Source of the DNA: Paraburkholderia sp. BL23I1N1
Lineage (GTDB): Bacteria > Pseudomonadota > Gammaproteobacteria > Burkholderiales > Burkholderiaceae
Length of the DNA: 64,000 nucleotides
NCBI RefSeq assembly: GCF_003610295.1
Contig: NZ_RAPV01000001.1
Location: 3,968,001-4,032,000 of the forward strand
Reading direction: 5' to 3'
Below the pieces are notes generated by a model. That model made no database searches and was not told where the DNA came from. It worked only from the letters and a program-made list of their open reading frames with translations. Of this stretch, positions 8,933-17,886 are shown piece by piece. The translations under genes were made by a program, and so were the position numbers. Each line of letters opens with the position of its first letter. Position 1 is the stretch's first letter.

Positions 8933-10492
8933 TCAAGCGATTCCCAGCGCCTGCAAGATCGGTAGATGTACTTCAGCAAAGCGATTCGCTTTCGCAATCA
9001 GATCGCCGCTGGTGTTGAGCAGGCTAACGGAATCGCCCTCCGTGACGTGAGCTGGCGCGGGACTCGTGCGCAAAGCAGCCTCGGCGAATTCGGCCCACTG
9101 CGGTGGTTCCATCAGGTGACGTCGCCTCGCTAGCAGGAAGAGCTGTGGCACACGCGGAATCAAAACGCCTGATCCTGACACGGGACTGACCAAAAATTGC
9201 ACGTCTCCATGCTGGAGCGCCTGCTCGCAAATGGCGGCGTTCAGCCTGTCCGATGACGGACGCGCGAGGTCAATGCGCGCCTCGTCCTGTACGTTCAGCA
9301 ACACGCCGGCCCCCACTAACAAGGTCACGGCCTTGACGATGAGGGGGAGCGTAATGCCACGTCCGCGGACGCTGTTTTCGATATCGGCCAGGCTGGCGGG
9401 GTGATGGCTGGCAAGCGTGTCGAGAATCGGACCATATGAGCTTTCCGGTAGCGTCGCCTCTCCCAGCGCTCCGCGTACCTTCAGCAAGACCGAAGCCCTC
9501 GGCAGCGCCAGCATGACGCGATGCGCGCGCAGCGCCGTCTGCTGCGCATCTTCACTTTGCGCGCGACTCCCTTTGACCCAGTAATCTCGCCGCATCGACC
9601 GGTTGATGCAAAAGTCGCGTACGGTCTCACGTAAAGCGGTATCTGGAATGCCCGCCAACAAGGCGCGTTGAGCTGGGTTGAGATTGATCTCGTCAACGTG
9701 ATCGCGATAGTCCGCAGAACAGCCATAAGTCAAACCGCTCGCGGCAAGCGACGATGTGACCTGCGAGAACGTCATGGGCTGCCAGTCACGATTGAAATAT
9801 TCATGCGCGAGGTAGTGCGGGCTCTCGTTGCGCAATGCGTCGACACGTTCAGCCACCAGCGGGTTGACCACGGTGTAGCCGGGTTGCGTCGCAATCACGG
9901 TTTTTACGAAATCCATCGCCGCTGCAATGTGCGTCTGGACTTGCGTTTCGGTAGGCGCGTTGCCGTGCGCATTGAGCCGCGCGCTCGCCTGGAAATGACA
10001 ATTCATCAACTCGCGCACCGGCAACATCGTGGCCCACCCGGGCTGGGTGTTATAGCTCATGGACACGACGCCGCCGTCATTGAGTTTGCGTCGTATGAAA
10101 TCGGCAATGAGTGCGCGGTTTTCGTCGGAAATCCAGCTCCAGATGCCGTGCATGCCGATGAAATCAAAATTCGGCAAATCGTCTCGCGTACAGAATGCCG
10201 AGAAGCTTTCAGCGAACAATTTCGCCTGCGATCCGGCGCGCTGTGTCAGTTGCCGTGCAAAGCTTGCATGAGACGGGTTGAAGTCAGTACCGAACCATTC
10301 TGTAGCTGACCCGGCTGCGTGGATGTTCACGCTGACGCCGTGGCCGAATCCCAGTTCGCAAGCGGTACGCAGGACCGGAGGGGCGATTCCCGACTGTAGC
10401 AACGGAAGTCTAAGGCGCAGCGGATCCAGCTCGTCGCAATAGCCATACGTGTATGCAATACCATCAATGCTGCCGGCTTTCCACTCACTCAC
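8933..10492 (-). CDS. SAM-dependent methyltransferase with regulatory domain (PKMT-type)
   Basis: About 519 residues from a GTG start at 10490-10492; the open frame extends to a TTG at 10546. I chose the GTG because family members begin with SEW-x-AG near this point. Residues 1-220 hold a class I methyltransferase domain, with the SAM-binding ACELGFGHG and the acidic DFNPSH strand. The middle (230-330) matches the methyltransferase regulatory domain that follows such enzymes (HEYFNRDWQPMTFSQV), and a winged-helix-like C-terminus follows. In Rickettsia and other proteobacteria related proteins methylate outer membrane proteins on lysine. The target here is unknown. It diverges from another methyltransferase gene at 10855. 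Confidence 0.75.
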   Translation of the reverse strand: MSEWKAGSIDGIAYTYGYCDELDPLRLRLPLLQSGIAPPVLRTACELGFGHGVSVNIHAAGSATEWFGTDFNPSHASFARQLTQRAGSQAKLFAESFSAFCTRDDLPNFDFIGMHGIWSWISDENRALIADFIRRKLNDGGVVSMSYNTQPGWATMLPVRELMNCHFQASARLNAHGNAPTETQVQTHIAAAMDFVKTVIATQPGYTVVNPLVAERVDALRNESPHYLAHEYFNRDWQPMTFSQVTSSLAASGLTYGCSADYRDHVDEINLNPAQRALLAGIPDTALRETVRDFCINRSMRRDYWVKGSRAQSEDAQQTALRAHRVMLALPRASVLLKVRGALGEATLPESSYGPILDTLASHHPASLADIENSVRGRGITLPLIVKAVTLLVGAGVLLNVQDEARIDLARPSSDRLNAAICEQALQHGDVQFLVSPVSGSGVLIPRVPQLFLLARRRHLMEPPQWAEFAEAALRTSPAPAHVTEGDSVSLLNTSGDLIAKANRFAEVHLPILQALGIA

Positions 10493-10854
10493 GTTCTGGC
10501 TCTCGTTTTCTTGAAGGATCGTCGTGCTGGAACGACGTCTTCCCAAGCCACTTTCAGCAGAGGCTGGGCGATACGGTCAACGTCGCCGGGCGCGGATCTC
10601 GCCGCTGCCGGGTCGGCGTGATGCGAAGCCTCTCATAGCGCAGGCCCGTTTGTCTATCCACAGTCCTACGCCAGACATTCCTACGCGGTTTCCCGCTCTG
10701 ATAGCAATTCCTTCAGGCTCTCGTAAGGTAACGTCGCTTACATTCATGCGCCGACGGCGATGACGCTCAACTGCCGGCTGGATGATCCAGGACGAGGCTC
10801 GAGTCTTTGGTCATTCGACACACCTCGCTATCCACTCGACACTCGTCCTTCGCC
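10493..10854. other. Intergenic region between two divergent methyltransferase genes
   Basis: About 360 bp. It presumably holds both promoters, but no clear -35/-10 pair, operator or repeat was found. Confidence 0.5.
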
Positions 10855-11778
10855 ATGAATAGTTCTGACTCCCAGCCGCAATCCGATGTGTGGTCCGATT
10901 GGCTTTTACATATTCGGCACGGAGATGATCCAGAGCGCGAACGCGCACTTCAACTCGAACTCAAACACTATGTGGACCGCGTTCTGGACGGCGCGAGGCT
11001 TGCCCCTGGCATGACGCTCGCCGACATCGGCGCAGGCGATGGACTGATTGGCTTGAGCGCTATCGACCGTATAGGCCCGTCGCTGCGCGTGCTTTTGACC
11101 GATATCTCGGCGCCTCTGCTTCGTCACACTGAAGCACTCGCAGTTCAGCGGAACATGCGGGATCAATGCACCTTCATCCAATGCTCCGCCGAATTGCTCG
11201 ATGGCATTGAGGATGACGCTGTCGACGCAGTCACGACACGAGCCGTTCTCGCTTATGTTCCCGACAAGATGGCCGCCATGCGGGAATTTCATCGGATTCT
11301 CAGACCTGGTGGTCGGCTATCGATCGCTGAACCGATTATGCGCGACGATGCAATCGAGGCAAGCTCGCTGCGGAAAATCGTTGAAAGTTTGCCCGAGAAA
11401 GCCGGGGACAGCTTCTTCCACCTGATGCATCGCTGGAAAGCCGCTCAGTTTCCCGATACTGAGGAAAAAATTGCTGCGAGTCCGATTGCCAACTACGGCG
11501 AACGCGATCTGGTCCGCTTCGCTTTAGATGCGGGATTCGCGGATATTCATATGGAGCTCCACATTGATGTACGCTCGGCGGCGGTCACCTCCTGGGACGT
11601 GCTGCTTGAAAGCTCGCCTCACCCGTGGGCTCCGAGGCTCAGCGACATTCTCGCGACGCAGTTCACCGTGGACGAACGACTATTCTTCGAACAGATACTC
11701 CGTCCGCAAGTTGAAGGTCGCCAATTGGTGATGGCCGAGCGCACCGCTTACCTTACCGCATCAAAACCTCCTCGCTGA
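10855..11778 (+). CDS. Class I SAM-dependent methyltransferase
   Basis: A 307-residue product from the ATG at 10855; an in-frame ATG at 10807 would add 16 residues unlike the family. Motif I is LADIGAGDGLIG (about residues 54-65), the acidic motif LLTDIS follows, and the FHRILRPGGRLSIAEPI segment is typical of Methyltransf_11/25 enzymes such as UbiE-like proteins. The C-terminal 110 residues may bind the substrate, which is unknown. It is divergent from the larger methyltransferase at 8933. The two may act on related targets, but the sequence alone does not prove this. Confidence 0.8.
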   Translation: MNSSDSQPQSDVWSDWLLHIRHGDDPERERALQLELKHYVDRVLDGARLAPGMTLADIGAGDGLIGLSAIDRIGPSLRVLLTDISAPLLRHTEALAVQRNMRDQCTFIQCSAELLDGIEDDAVDAVTTRAVLAYVPDKMAAMREFHRILRPGGRLSIAEPIMRDDAIEASSLRKIVESLPEKAGDSFFHLMHRWKAAQFPDTEEKIAASPIANYGERDLVRFALDAGFADIHMELHIDVRSAAVTSWDVLLESSPHPWAPRLSDILATQFTVDERLFFEQILRPQVEGRQLVMAERTAYLTASKPPR

Positions 11779-11912
11779 CTTAGGGAGTCCGAAAAGTCTC
11801 TTCAGGGTCGACGTCGAAGTCCGGCATGAGACCTGACCTGACAAGAAGCGGCTAAGGCGCGCCTGCTAAACTTGTCACGATTCGGACCTTAGCGTCGTTG
11901 AGTAAGTCAATC

Positions 11913-12275
11913 ATGAAGAGTAGTTCAAAAGGCGGCCTTGTCTATTCCACAGATGGCGGGCGGATGTGTCCCGAATGCAGGCGGGTGCTTGCGGAATGTG
12001 TCTGCACAACGCTTGCCGGGACGCGGCCGGTAGGCGATGGCGTGGTGCGGGTGACTCGCGAGACCAAAGGTCGGGGCGGGAAGAGCGTGACGATCGTTAA
12101 AGGGCTGGCGCTCGATCCTCTTGCCTTGGCGTTGCTAGGCAAGCAGTTGCGCACGGCCTGCGGTTCTGGTGGAACGGTCAAGGATGGCGTGATTGAAGTG
12201 CAGGGCGATCACTGCGAGCGGGTCATCGAAACGCTCAAAAAGTACGGTCACAGCGCGAAACGGGCCGGGGGCTAA
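11913..12275 (+). CDS. yciH: SUI1/eIF1-family translation factor YciH
   Basis: A 120-residue protein from the ATG at 11913. It begins with a short Cys-containing segment (MCPECRRVLAECVC) that looks like a zinc ribbon knuckle, followed by the SUI1 domain: RETKGRGGKSVTIVKGL, then LGKQLRTACGSGGTV and VIEVQGDHCERVIETLKKYG. Bacterial YciH proteins bind the small ribosomal subunit and affect the fidelity of initiation. It stands alone with no operon partner. Confidence 0.9.
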   Translation: MKSSSKGGLVYSTDGGRMCPECRRVLAECVCTTLAGTRPVGDGVVRVTRETKGRGGKSVTIVKGLALDPLALALLGKQLRTACGSGGTVKDGVIEVQGDHCERVIETLKKYGHSAKRAGG

Positions 12276-12413
12276 TCTCTTCAATGGGTGACGGCGTGAT
12301 GAGTTGAATGTGACGCGTGTCGCGTCGATGAACCCGGCTTCGATAAAATCACGCGCTCGGGCGACACCACCACTGACACGCTCCCAGCGCCGTACCGCAA
12401 CGCAACGCGTGGT

Positions 12414-13109
12414 TCATAGATGTTTAAGCACACCGCTCGCCAGCTTGCGCAGTTCGTCGAACTGCGTAACGAGTTCGAGGCACAGAAGAAAGGCCAGCAT
12501 TGCTGAAGGCCCCGGGCGGCGTTCGATCCATCGCAGCGTTGGGGGCGCGTAGCGCACGCGGATCGCATCTCGCGTCAGGAGATAAGTAATTCCGACTCCC
12601 ACAGCGGCGCCCACCAGCAAATCGGTTGGGTAGTGAAAGCCGAGATAGGCGCGCGGAACGCAAATGAACAGCACGGTGTAGAGAATCGCCAGCACACCGA
12701 TGCCATGCCACACGAGGAAGATGCCGGTGGCGACCGCCATCCATAGCATCGCGTGATCGCTTGGGAAGGAACTCCAACTTGTTAGCAGTGCGTCCTTGAT
12801 ATCGTTACCTGCAAAGTGCAGTTGCAGTTCGGCGCTATAGAGGGGGCGCACTCTGAACGGCAACCAGTGGGTCAGCAGTCTTCCGACGAAGAGCGCCACG
12901 AGGCCACTGAGAAGCGTTGCGAGAACCATTTCTCGTCGCCATTCGCGGCGCTCGTCCTGCTGAAACCACATCCACCACAGCACGGGAATCAGTACGAGGC
13001 CTTTGAAGGTGTAAAGGTCGGCGATGGCTGCTATGGATTGGGCCGCAAAATGACCGAAGTGTAGGTTAGACAAATAGGTTTCGATAGACGAATCGAAGCT
13101 GTTCATCAT
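12414..13109 (-). CDS. PAP2-family membrane phosphatase
   Basis: A 231-residue membrane protein (start taken at the first of two ATGs at 13109; the open frame reaches 13169). The phosphatase motifs are in order: the R-P of FRVRPLYS, SSFPSDHAMLW (variant of PSGH), and RAYLGFHYPTD (SR-x5-H-x3-D type with the nucleophilic-site His). Several hydrophobic helices surround them. Such enzymes dephosphorylate lipid phosphates such as undecaprenyl pyrophosphate or phosphatidic acid on the periplasmic side. The exact substrate and start are uncertain. Confidence 0.82.
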   Translation of the reverse strand: MMNSFDSSIETYLSNLHFGHFAAQSIAAIADLYTFKGLVLIPVLWWMWFQQDERREWRREMVLATLLSGLVALFVGRLLTHWLPFRVRPLYSAELQLHFAGNDIKDALLTSWSSFPSDHAMLWMAVATGIFLVWHGIGVLAILYTVLFICVPRAYLGFHYPTDLLVGAAVGVGITYLLTRDAIRVRYAPPTLRWIERRPGPSAMLAFLLCLELVTQFDELRKLASGVLKHL

Positions 13110-13310
13110 TTTGTAAGAAACTTGAGCTGGTCGCATCGAGGCTAGCATAGCCCATTGGATGCGCCGCATTTTTAGTGCTTACTTTCACTGACAACTTTTA
13201 CTGCGCGCCGAGACGCGCCGTACAAACTGCGGAAGCGCTGTGCCGACCTGCTGCCATAACTTGTCCATGCGATCGCACGGCGACCGAGTTCGACTTTTGT
13301 TGACGGGGTC

Positions 13311-13338
13311 CATATCTCTGACTAAAGTCAGAGATATG
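13311..13338. promoter_or_regulatory. 28-bp palindrome overlapping the MarR-GNAT start codon
   Basis: Perfect 13-bp arms (CATATCTCTGACT and AGTCAGAGATATG) around a 2-bp centre. The right arm ends in the ATG of the MarR-GNAT gene. It is the best candidate for an autoregulatory MarR operator. In mRNA it would also hide the start codon in a hairpin. Confidence 0.75.
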
Positions 13339-14220
13339 TGCGTATCCGACCTTCTCCAGATTCGTAGCTTTAACCGCATAGTCGCCGAAAGCATTGGTGC
13401 TACCGATGATCATTTCCTCGGACGCGGCCGCCCGATGGGTGAGTCACGCTTGCTATGGGAGATCGGCGTCGACGGTGCGGATATTCGTACTCTTCGCGCG
13501 CGGCTAAATCTTGATTCAGGCTATGTCAGCCGTACGTTGGCATCTCTCGAACGGCAAAAACTTGTCGTTGTCCTCGCTCATTCGGGCGACCGCCGGGTAC
13601 GCCGGGCTTGCCTGACTCAGGAGGGCCTCATGGAGAGGGCTGAACTCGAACGGCTCTCTGACGCGGTCGCTTTACGCGCGCTCGAACCGCTCGGCGATGA
13701 GCAGCGTCGGAGACTGGTCGCGGCCATGTCTGAGGTTGAACGCTTGCTACAGGCATCTCTCGTGCATTTTGCCCTCGAGGAGCCGGATAGCGATGACGCG
13801 CGATGGTGCTTTGAACAGTATTTTGGCGAACTCGATGAGCGCTTTGACGCAGGATTCGACCCGTCCATGAGCCTGTCGGCGGATGCCGATGAATTGACGG
13901 TGCCGAAAGGAGCGTTGATCGTCGCGAGACTCCATGGAAACCCGATTGGCTGTGTCGCGCTGAAGTTTCATAAGAAGTCCCCAGCCGAGCTCAAAAGAAT
14001 GTGGGTGAGCCCTTCCGCACGCGGGATGGGTGTAGGCCACCGGTTGATTGTTGAGGCGGAGGAACGGGCTCGGCAGGCCGGAGTGCGCATTATTCGCCTG
14101 GAGACAAATCGAAATCTGCGCGAGGCGATTTCGCTATACCGGCAATCGGGATACGTCGAAGTCGATGCGTTCAGCGCGGAACCGTATGCCCATCACTGGT
14201 TTGAAAAGCGACTAGTCTGA
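13336..14220 (+). CDS. MarR-type HTH and GNAT acetyltransferase fusion
   Basis: 294 residues from the ATG at 13336, chosen because the preceding frame is unlike the family and the palindrome ends here. Residues 1-140 form a MarR winged helix (LLQIRSFNRIVAESIG, then LDSGYVSRTLASLERQKLV with the GDRRVRR wing). Residues 150-294 form a GNAT domain, with acetyl-CoA loop VSPSARGMGVGHRL and LETNRNLREAISLYRQSGY. Such fusions are common in proteobacteria and usually regulate themselves, while the acetyltransferase substrate is unknown. It is a single gene; its divergent neighbour is the PAP2 phosphatase. Confidence 0.9.
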   Translation: MCVSDLLQIRSFNRIVAESIGATDDHFLGRGRPMGESRLLWEIGVDGADIRTLRARLNLDSGYVSRTLASLERQKLVVVLAHSGDRRVRRACLTQEGLMERAELERLSDAVALRALEPLGDEQRRRLVAAMSEVERLLQASLVHFALEEPDSDDARWCFEQYFGELDERFDAGFDPSMSLSADADELTVPKGALIVARLHGNPIGCVALKFHKKSPAELKRMWVSPSARGMGVGHRLIVEAEERARQAGVRIIRLETNRNLREAISLYRQSGYVEVDAFSAEPYAHHWFEKRLV

Positions 14221-14313
14221 ACGGCCGTCATTCTTTGCTTTGCGGATTTTCGACTGTCGCTGATGATCGTCTCATCTGGGTCGAGCCTGCGTGAAAACGC
14301 CATGATCTTGCGG

Positions 14314-14640
14314 TCATTGACCGAAATAAATCGGCTGCATGCCGTCATTGTCCAGATGATGGTTGCTCTTGCGGTCGCCGGCTGCCGACGAACCGTTGGT
14401 AGCCACACCGCCGTAGGCGCTTGAGCTGTCGCGTTGCGCTGCGACGCGCGCTTCGGCCGCCTGAATCTCGACCGGGTAGTTCGCGTCTTCGCCGCGGGAC
14501 TGGTTGTAGCCGGCCGCTTGCAGCTGGACGAGTTCCGCACGCGCCTGTGCGCGGGTCAGCGCGGGCGCGTCGGCGTCTGCAAAAGCGGGAGCAGCGATAG
14601 CGGTTGCAACGGCAAGGGCGGCAAGAATGCGGATCTTCAT
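14314..14640 (-). CDS. DUF4148 periplasmic protein
   Basis: A 108-residue exported protein. GGAG sits 6 bp before the ATG at 14640. A signal peptide ends at Ala-Phe-Ala, then the LTRAQARAELVQLQAAGYN motif and a second helix with YPVEIQAAEARV define DUF4148. This family is abundant in Burkholderiaceae, often in many copies per genome, and has no known biochemical role. Confidence 0.9.
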   Translation of the reverse strand: MKIRILAALAVATAIAAPAFADADAPALTRAQARAELVQLQAAGYNQSRGEDANYPVEIQAAEARVAAQRDSSSAYGGVATNGSSAAGDRKSNHHLDNDGMQPIYFGQ

Positions 14641-14746
14641 GATTTTCTCCATCGACTAAATGAGCTTGGCGGGTGCGCCTGAGGCCTTCATGGCTTCAAT
14701 TGCTTAATATGCATTCCGAATCAATATAGTAGAGTCGTTCACGTAA

Positions 14747-15898
14747 GAACGACTCCCTGACCACCTCAGAACGGCTATTGCTGCTGCGTGGAAGAAGCTG
14801 AAACCAACGTTGAGTGCGTTCGTTAACGTTCTTAGTGGCGGTCTGAATGCTCAGCAGGTTTCGGGCGGTGTCATGCAGCTTTGGGATACCTTCTTCCTGG
14901 TTGTACCTTTGGTATCAACTACCTTTGCATCGTTCCCACGACTCTTTGCGGGTGTAGGTCGTGAGCAACTCGCGTGGCTTTTAATCGATGAAGCCGGGCA
15001 GGCCGCTCCGCAACAGGCTGTGGGTGCAATATGGCGTGCGAGACGCTCGATCATCGTTGGCGACCCGCTTCAGCTCGAACCGGTTGTGGGTGTGCGCGAG
15101 GAACTGATGCAGCCGTTGTTGCAACGCAGTTTTTCTGAGAACCATTGGGCGCCGCCTGCAGCATCTGCTCAAACGTTGGCCGATCGGGCTAACCGCTACG
15201 GCATGCTTCTCGGGAATCCGGATTCTGATAGTCGAGTGTGGTTGGGCTCTCCTTTGCTCGTGCACCGACGCTGTCTGGATCTCATGTTCAAAATTGCCAA
15301 TAGCATCGCCTACCATAACAAAATGGTCTATGGCGCTGAAGAAGATGCAGGTCCTGAAGGCATTGGACGGAGTCGCTGGATTGACGTTCCTGCTGAGTTC
15401 TCCGAAGGGCACTGGGTGGAAGCACAGGCATCCGTCGCACTGGATCTCATTCACGCAATCACTGGGGGAACGCTGAAGCAGAAGGGGCAATTTAAGGCCT
15501 ATGTCGTCACTCCTTTCAAAACTGTCTCGGATAAATCTTGTGAGCTTCTGTCAACGCGTTACGGAGAGGCCAGCAAGGGTATGGCTGGCACGGTACATAC
15601 GTTCCAAGGCAAGGAAGCGGAGCACGTCATATTCCTGTTGGGAGGTAACCCCAAGACTCCGGGCGTAATCGCGAGCTTCGCCGGCGCAAAGCCGAACCTC
15701 GTCAATGTCGCCGTTACGCGCGCCAAACGCAGGCTCTATGTGGTCGGCGATCTTGCCTATTGGACGGGTCCTTCCGACCTTCATCGTATCTTCACCAGAA
15801 TGGCAGAGGAGCTGGACGTGGGATATCGCGAAAGCGACCTCAAACCTGTCGGGTCGCAGTTCGGGGCAGGGATGTTGACTAGCGGGCACGACGCTTAG
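14747..15898 (+). pseudogene. 5'-truncated superfamily 1 helicase (UPF1/DNA2-like)
   Basis: The frame opens after a TAA at 14744, and helicase-like sequence starts at about 14774 (AIAAAWKKLKP). There is no start codon except a TTG at 14810. It carries motif II/Walker B (LLIDEAGQA), motif III (VGDPLQLEPVV), motif V (GTVHTFQGKEAEHVIF) and motif VI (NVAVTRAKRRLYVVGD). The N-terminal half with the Walker A ATP-binding loop is missing, so an active helicase is not expected. It reads like the C-terminal 370 residues of a protein three or more times longer. The break point lies between 14747 and 14774, next to no recognisable mobile element. Confidence 0.8.
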
Positions 15899-16069
15899 AG
15901 CGGGGAAGATCGACCGTAGCAGTAGGCGCCACGGTGAATAGGGGGCAAGTGAAGGAGCGGCTGTGGACGATCTACCTTCGATGAGACGGCTAACGCGAGT
16001 TGCGGTTTGGGAGACCTGACAGCGCTCAACAACAATCAAACATTCGCAACTCTTTGGGTTAACCTACTT

Positions 16070-16444
16070 ATGATTAGTCAACGCGATCTGGCAGAGATTA
16101 TCGGAAGTGAGATTACGGGAGTTGGCATTAATCCAGCGTCAGTTTCGATTGAGTTCAGCCGCGGATGCCGTGATAGTGGAAGTGGATGGATTTTGATCCA
16201 ATGCGGCTTTTCTTTACAACACTCGGAAGGCGAAAGTATCGGCAACGGGAGTTCTCCGCAGTCCAGTACCTGTCTGCACCGCTGCGTGCATAAAATTGTC
16301 GTCGACGCCAACTTTGACGAACACAAAGTGTTGACGCTGGTCTTGGATAGTGACTTGATCGTTCGGGTTGTTCCCGAACTGGATGGCCTTGAATCGTATG
16401 TCCTCCATACCTCACAAGGAATTGTGCCCATTATTGCTGTTTGA
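16070..16444 (+). CDS. Hypothetical protein, possibly DUF6188-like
   Basis: 124 residues from the ATG at 16070; a longer frame begins at 16007. Lower GC than its neighbours suggests transfer. It reads as alternating beta strands and has a Cys/Ser-rich centre, with strands such as KVLTLVLDSDLIVRVV and LESYVLHTSQGIVPII. The pattern resembles small DUF6188-type proteins, which often accompany toxin or accessory loci, but I cannot confirm this. It lies between two broken genes and has no partner that explains it. Confidence 0.45.
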   Translation: MISQRDLAEIIGSEITGVGINPASVSIEFSRGCRDSGSGWILIQCGFSLQHSEGESIGNGSSPQSSTCLHRCVHKIVVDANFDEHKVLTLVLDSDLIVRVVPELDGLESYVLHTSQGIVPIIAV

Positions 16445-16552
16445 TTTATACCCAACGAAGGTCGGGTTGAGCGTCCGCTCTGAAGAGTCGCGACAGATTG
16501 CTCGGGGTCGATCAGCGACACTCAAAACGCCCACTTGGACGCCTAACTAACG

Positions 16553-16897
16553 ATCATCAACCTGGCGCTCCATGACGATCCACGCTACTCGTTGCCTGAT
16601 GAACTGGGCACAGTCGACTCGTTGGGCCTCACTTACGTGCACATCCCGGTCCAGTTCTCTGCGCCCAAGGAAGCGGACCTGCTTGCGTTCTTCGAAGCAA
16701 TGGATTCGCACCGCGAGAGGAAGCCGTGGATTCACTGTGCGTCCAATATGCGGGTTTCGGCTTTCATCGGGCTATATCGTGTCGTCCGTCAGGACTGGGA
16801 CGTCGTGTGCGCCTTTGATCTGATGCGTGGGCTCTGGAAGCCAAACGAAGTCTGGACTTCCTTCATCGAAGCCGCGATTGAAAGGCATCGTGGCTAG
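16553..16897 (+). pseudogene. N-terminally truncated tyrosine phosphatase-like protein
   Basis: The frame opens after a TAA at 16544, and homology-like sequence starts immediately (IINLALHDDPRYSLPDE). It keeps the phosphatase signature HCASNMRVSAFIGLYR, a C-x5-R loop in the form seen in the DSP/beta-lactamase-hydrolase-like phosphatases. The family's first 30-40 residues and start codon are missing. An internal ATG at 16592 could give a 101-residue fragment. It is probably a decaying remnant. Confidence 0.65.
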
Positions 16898-17803
16898 CCA
16901 GCCTATCCCTCGAGATGGAAGTACCCCGGCAGGCCGGGCCACGCCTCCCATGTCAGTCGTTGACTGCCGCCTGTCCGGCTCGGAGCCGTCGTAGAAGGCA
17001 GACTGTTGAACGCGGGCTGTCGGCCAGAACCGGTCGAACGCGGCTGCTCGCTTACTGGCGGTGTAAGCCCGAACCGCCGAAAATTCCCGCGCTGCGCCGT
17101 GTGCATATGAGCCTCGCGACCGATAGCCGGCCCCGACTAAGCATCGTGAGCAGCCGTGCCAAAATTCGCTGACGGATCGGAACGCCCGACATGGTACTGG
17201 ATGCGGTGTGTTCTGGTGATTTACCGATTTTTCAAACGCATCGAAGCGCGCCAAGGTTAAAGCTGACTCGGGCGCAGCGAACTCCCCAACAGCGTAAGCG
17301 CGGTTCGCGCGAGTCGAGAAAAATCGGAGGGTTGATTTCTGTGGCCTGATTGCTGTCCGCCGATCAGACAGGTGTGCGACGCGCGCAATGAGTTCCGCAT
17401 CGACAGGGTTGTCTATCCTCGCACGGCAAACCGAGATGGCGAATGACAATCGGGTGCAATCCACCCGCTCCTGGTATTCGGCAACCGGTGGGTCTTGGCG
17501 CGCCCATGCCCGAATTTCGATTTCTCTCTGCGGCCGTTTGTCGGCGGCCACCACCAGGTAACGTGCCAGCACGTCATCCAAGGTGCGCCCCTCTGCCGCA
17601 TACGCGAGCATCCGATCGGTGTAGTCCGACTCCCATTGCACGAGCAGGGTACGGACGAAGTCCTCTTTGCTACGGAAATGATGATAGAACGAGCCGCGCG
17701 TCACATTCAATCGCCGAGCCAGGCGCTCGGCGGAAACACCCAGATATCCTTCCTGATCGAGGGCATCGAACCCAGCAGCAATCCATTGATCTCGTGTCAA
17801 CAT
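16772..17803 (-). CDS. TetR-family regulator with a lost, replaced C-terminus
   Basis: The first 145 residues are TetR-like: helix-turn-helix GVSAERLARRLNVTRGSFYHHFRSKEDF at about 23-50, then ligand-domain helices up to VDAELIARVAHLSD. Normal members end near residue 190-200. Here the frame continues for about 200 Arg/Ser-rich residues that run antisense to the phosphatase remnant and look non-coding. The real gene was therefore probably cut near 17370 by a rearrangement and reads into foreign DNA. The DNA-binding half is intact. It faces the PfpI operon across 83 bp and may still regulate it. Confidence 0.6.
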   Translation of the reverse strand: MLTRDQWIAAGFDALDQEGYLGVSAERLARRLNVTRGSFYHHFRSKEDFVRTLLVQWESDYTDRMLAYAAEGRTLDDVLARYLVVAADKRPQREIEIRAWARQDPPVAEYQERVDCTRLSFAISVCRARIDNPVDAELIARVAHLSDRRTAIRPQKSTLRFFSTRANRAYAVGEFAAPESALTLARFDAFEKSVNHQNTPHPVPCRAFRSVSEFWHGCSRCLVGAGYRSRGSYAHGAAREFSAVRAYTASKRAAAFDRFWPTARVQQSAFYDGSEPDRRQSTTDMGGVARPAGVLPSRGIGWLATMPFNRGFDEGSPDFVWLPEPTHQIKGAHDVPVLTDDTI

Positions 17804-17886
17804 TTGGTGATACCGATAACGTACAGACTGTGTATGGTCGTGCCGGCGTCGCTAGACTGCAGTTTCCACAGCGAGCGGAGCCACCA

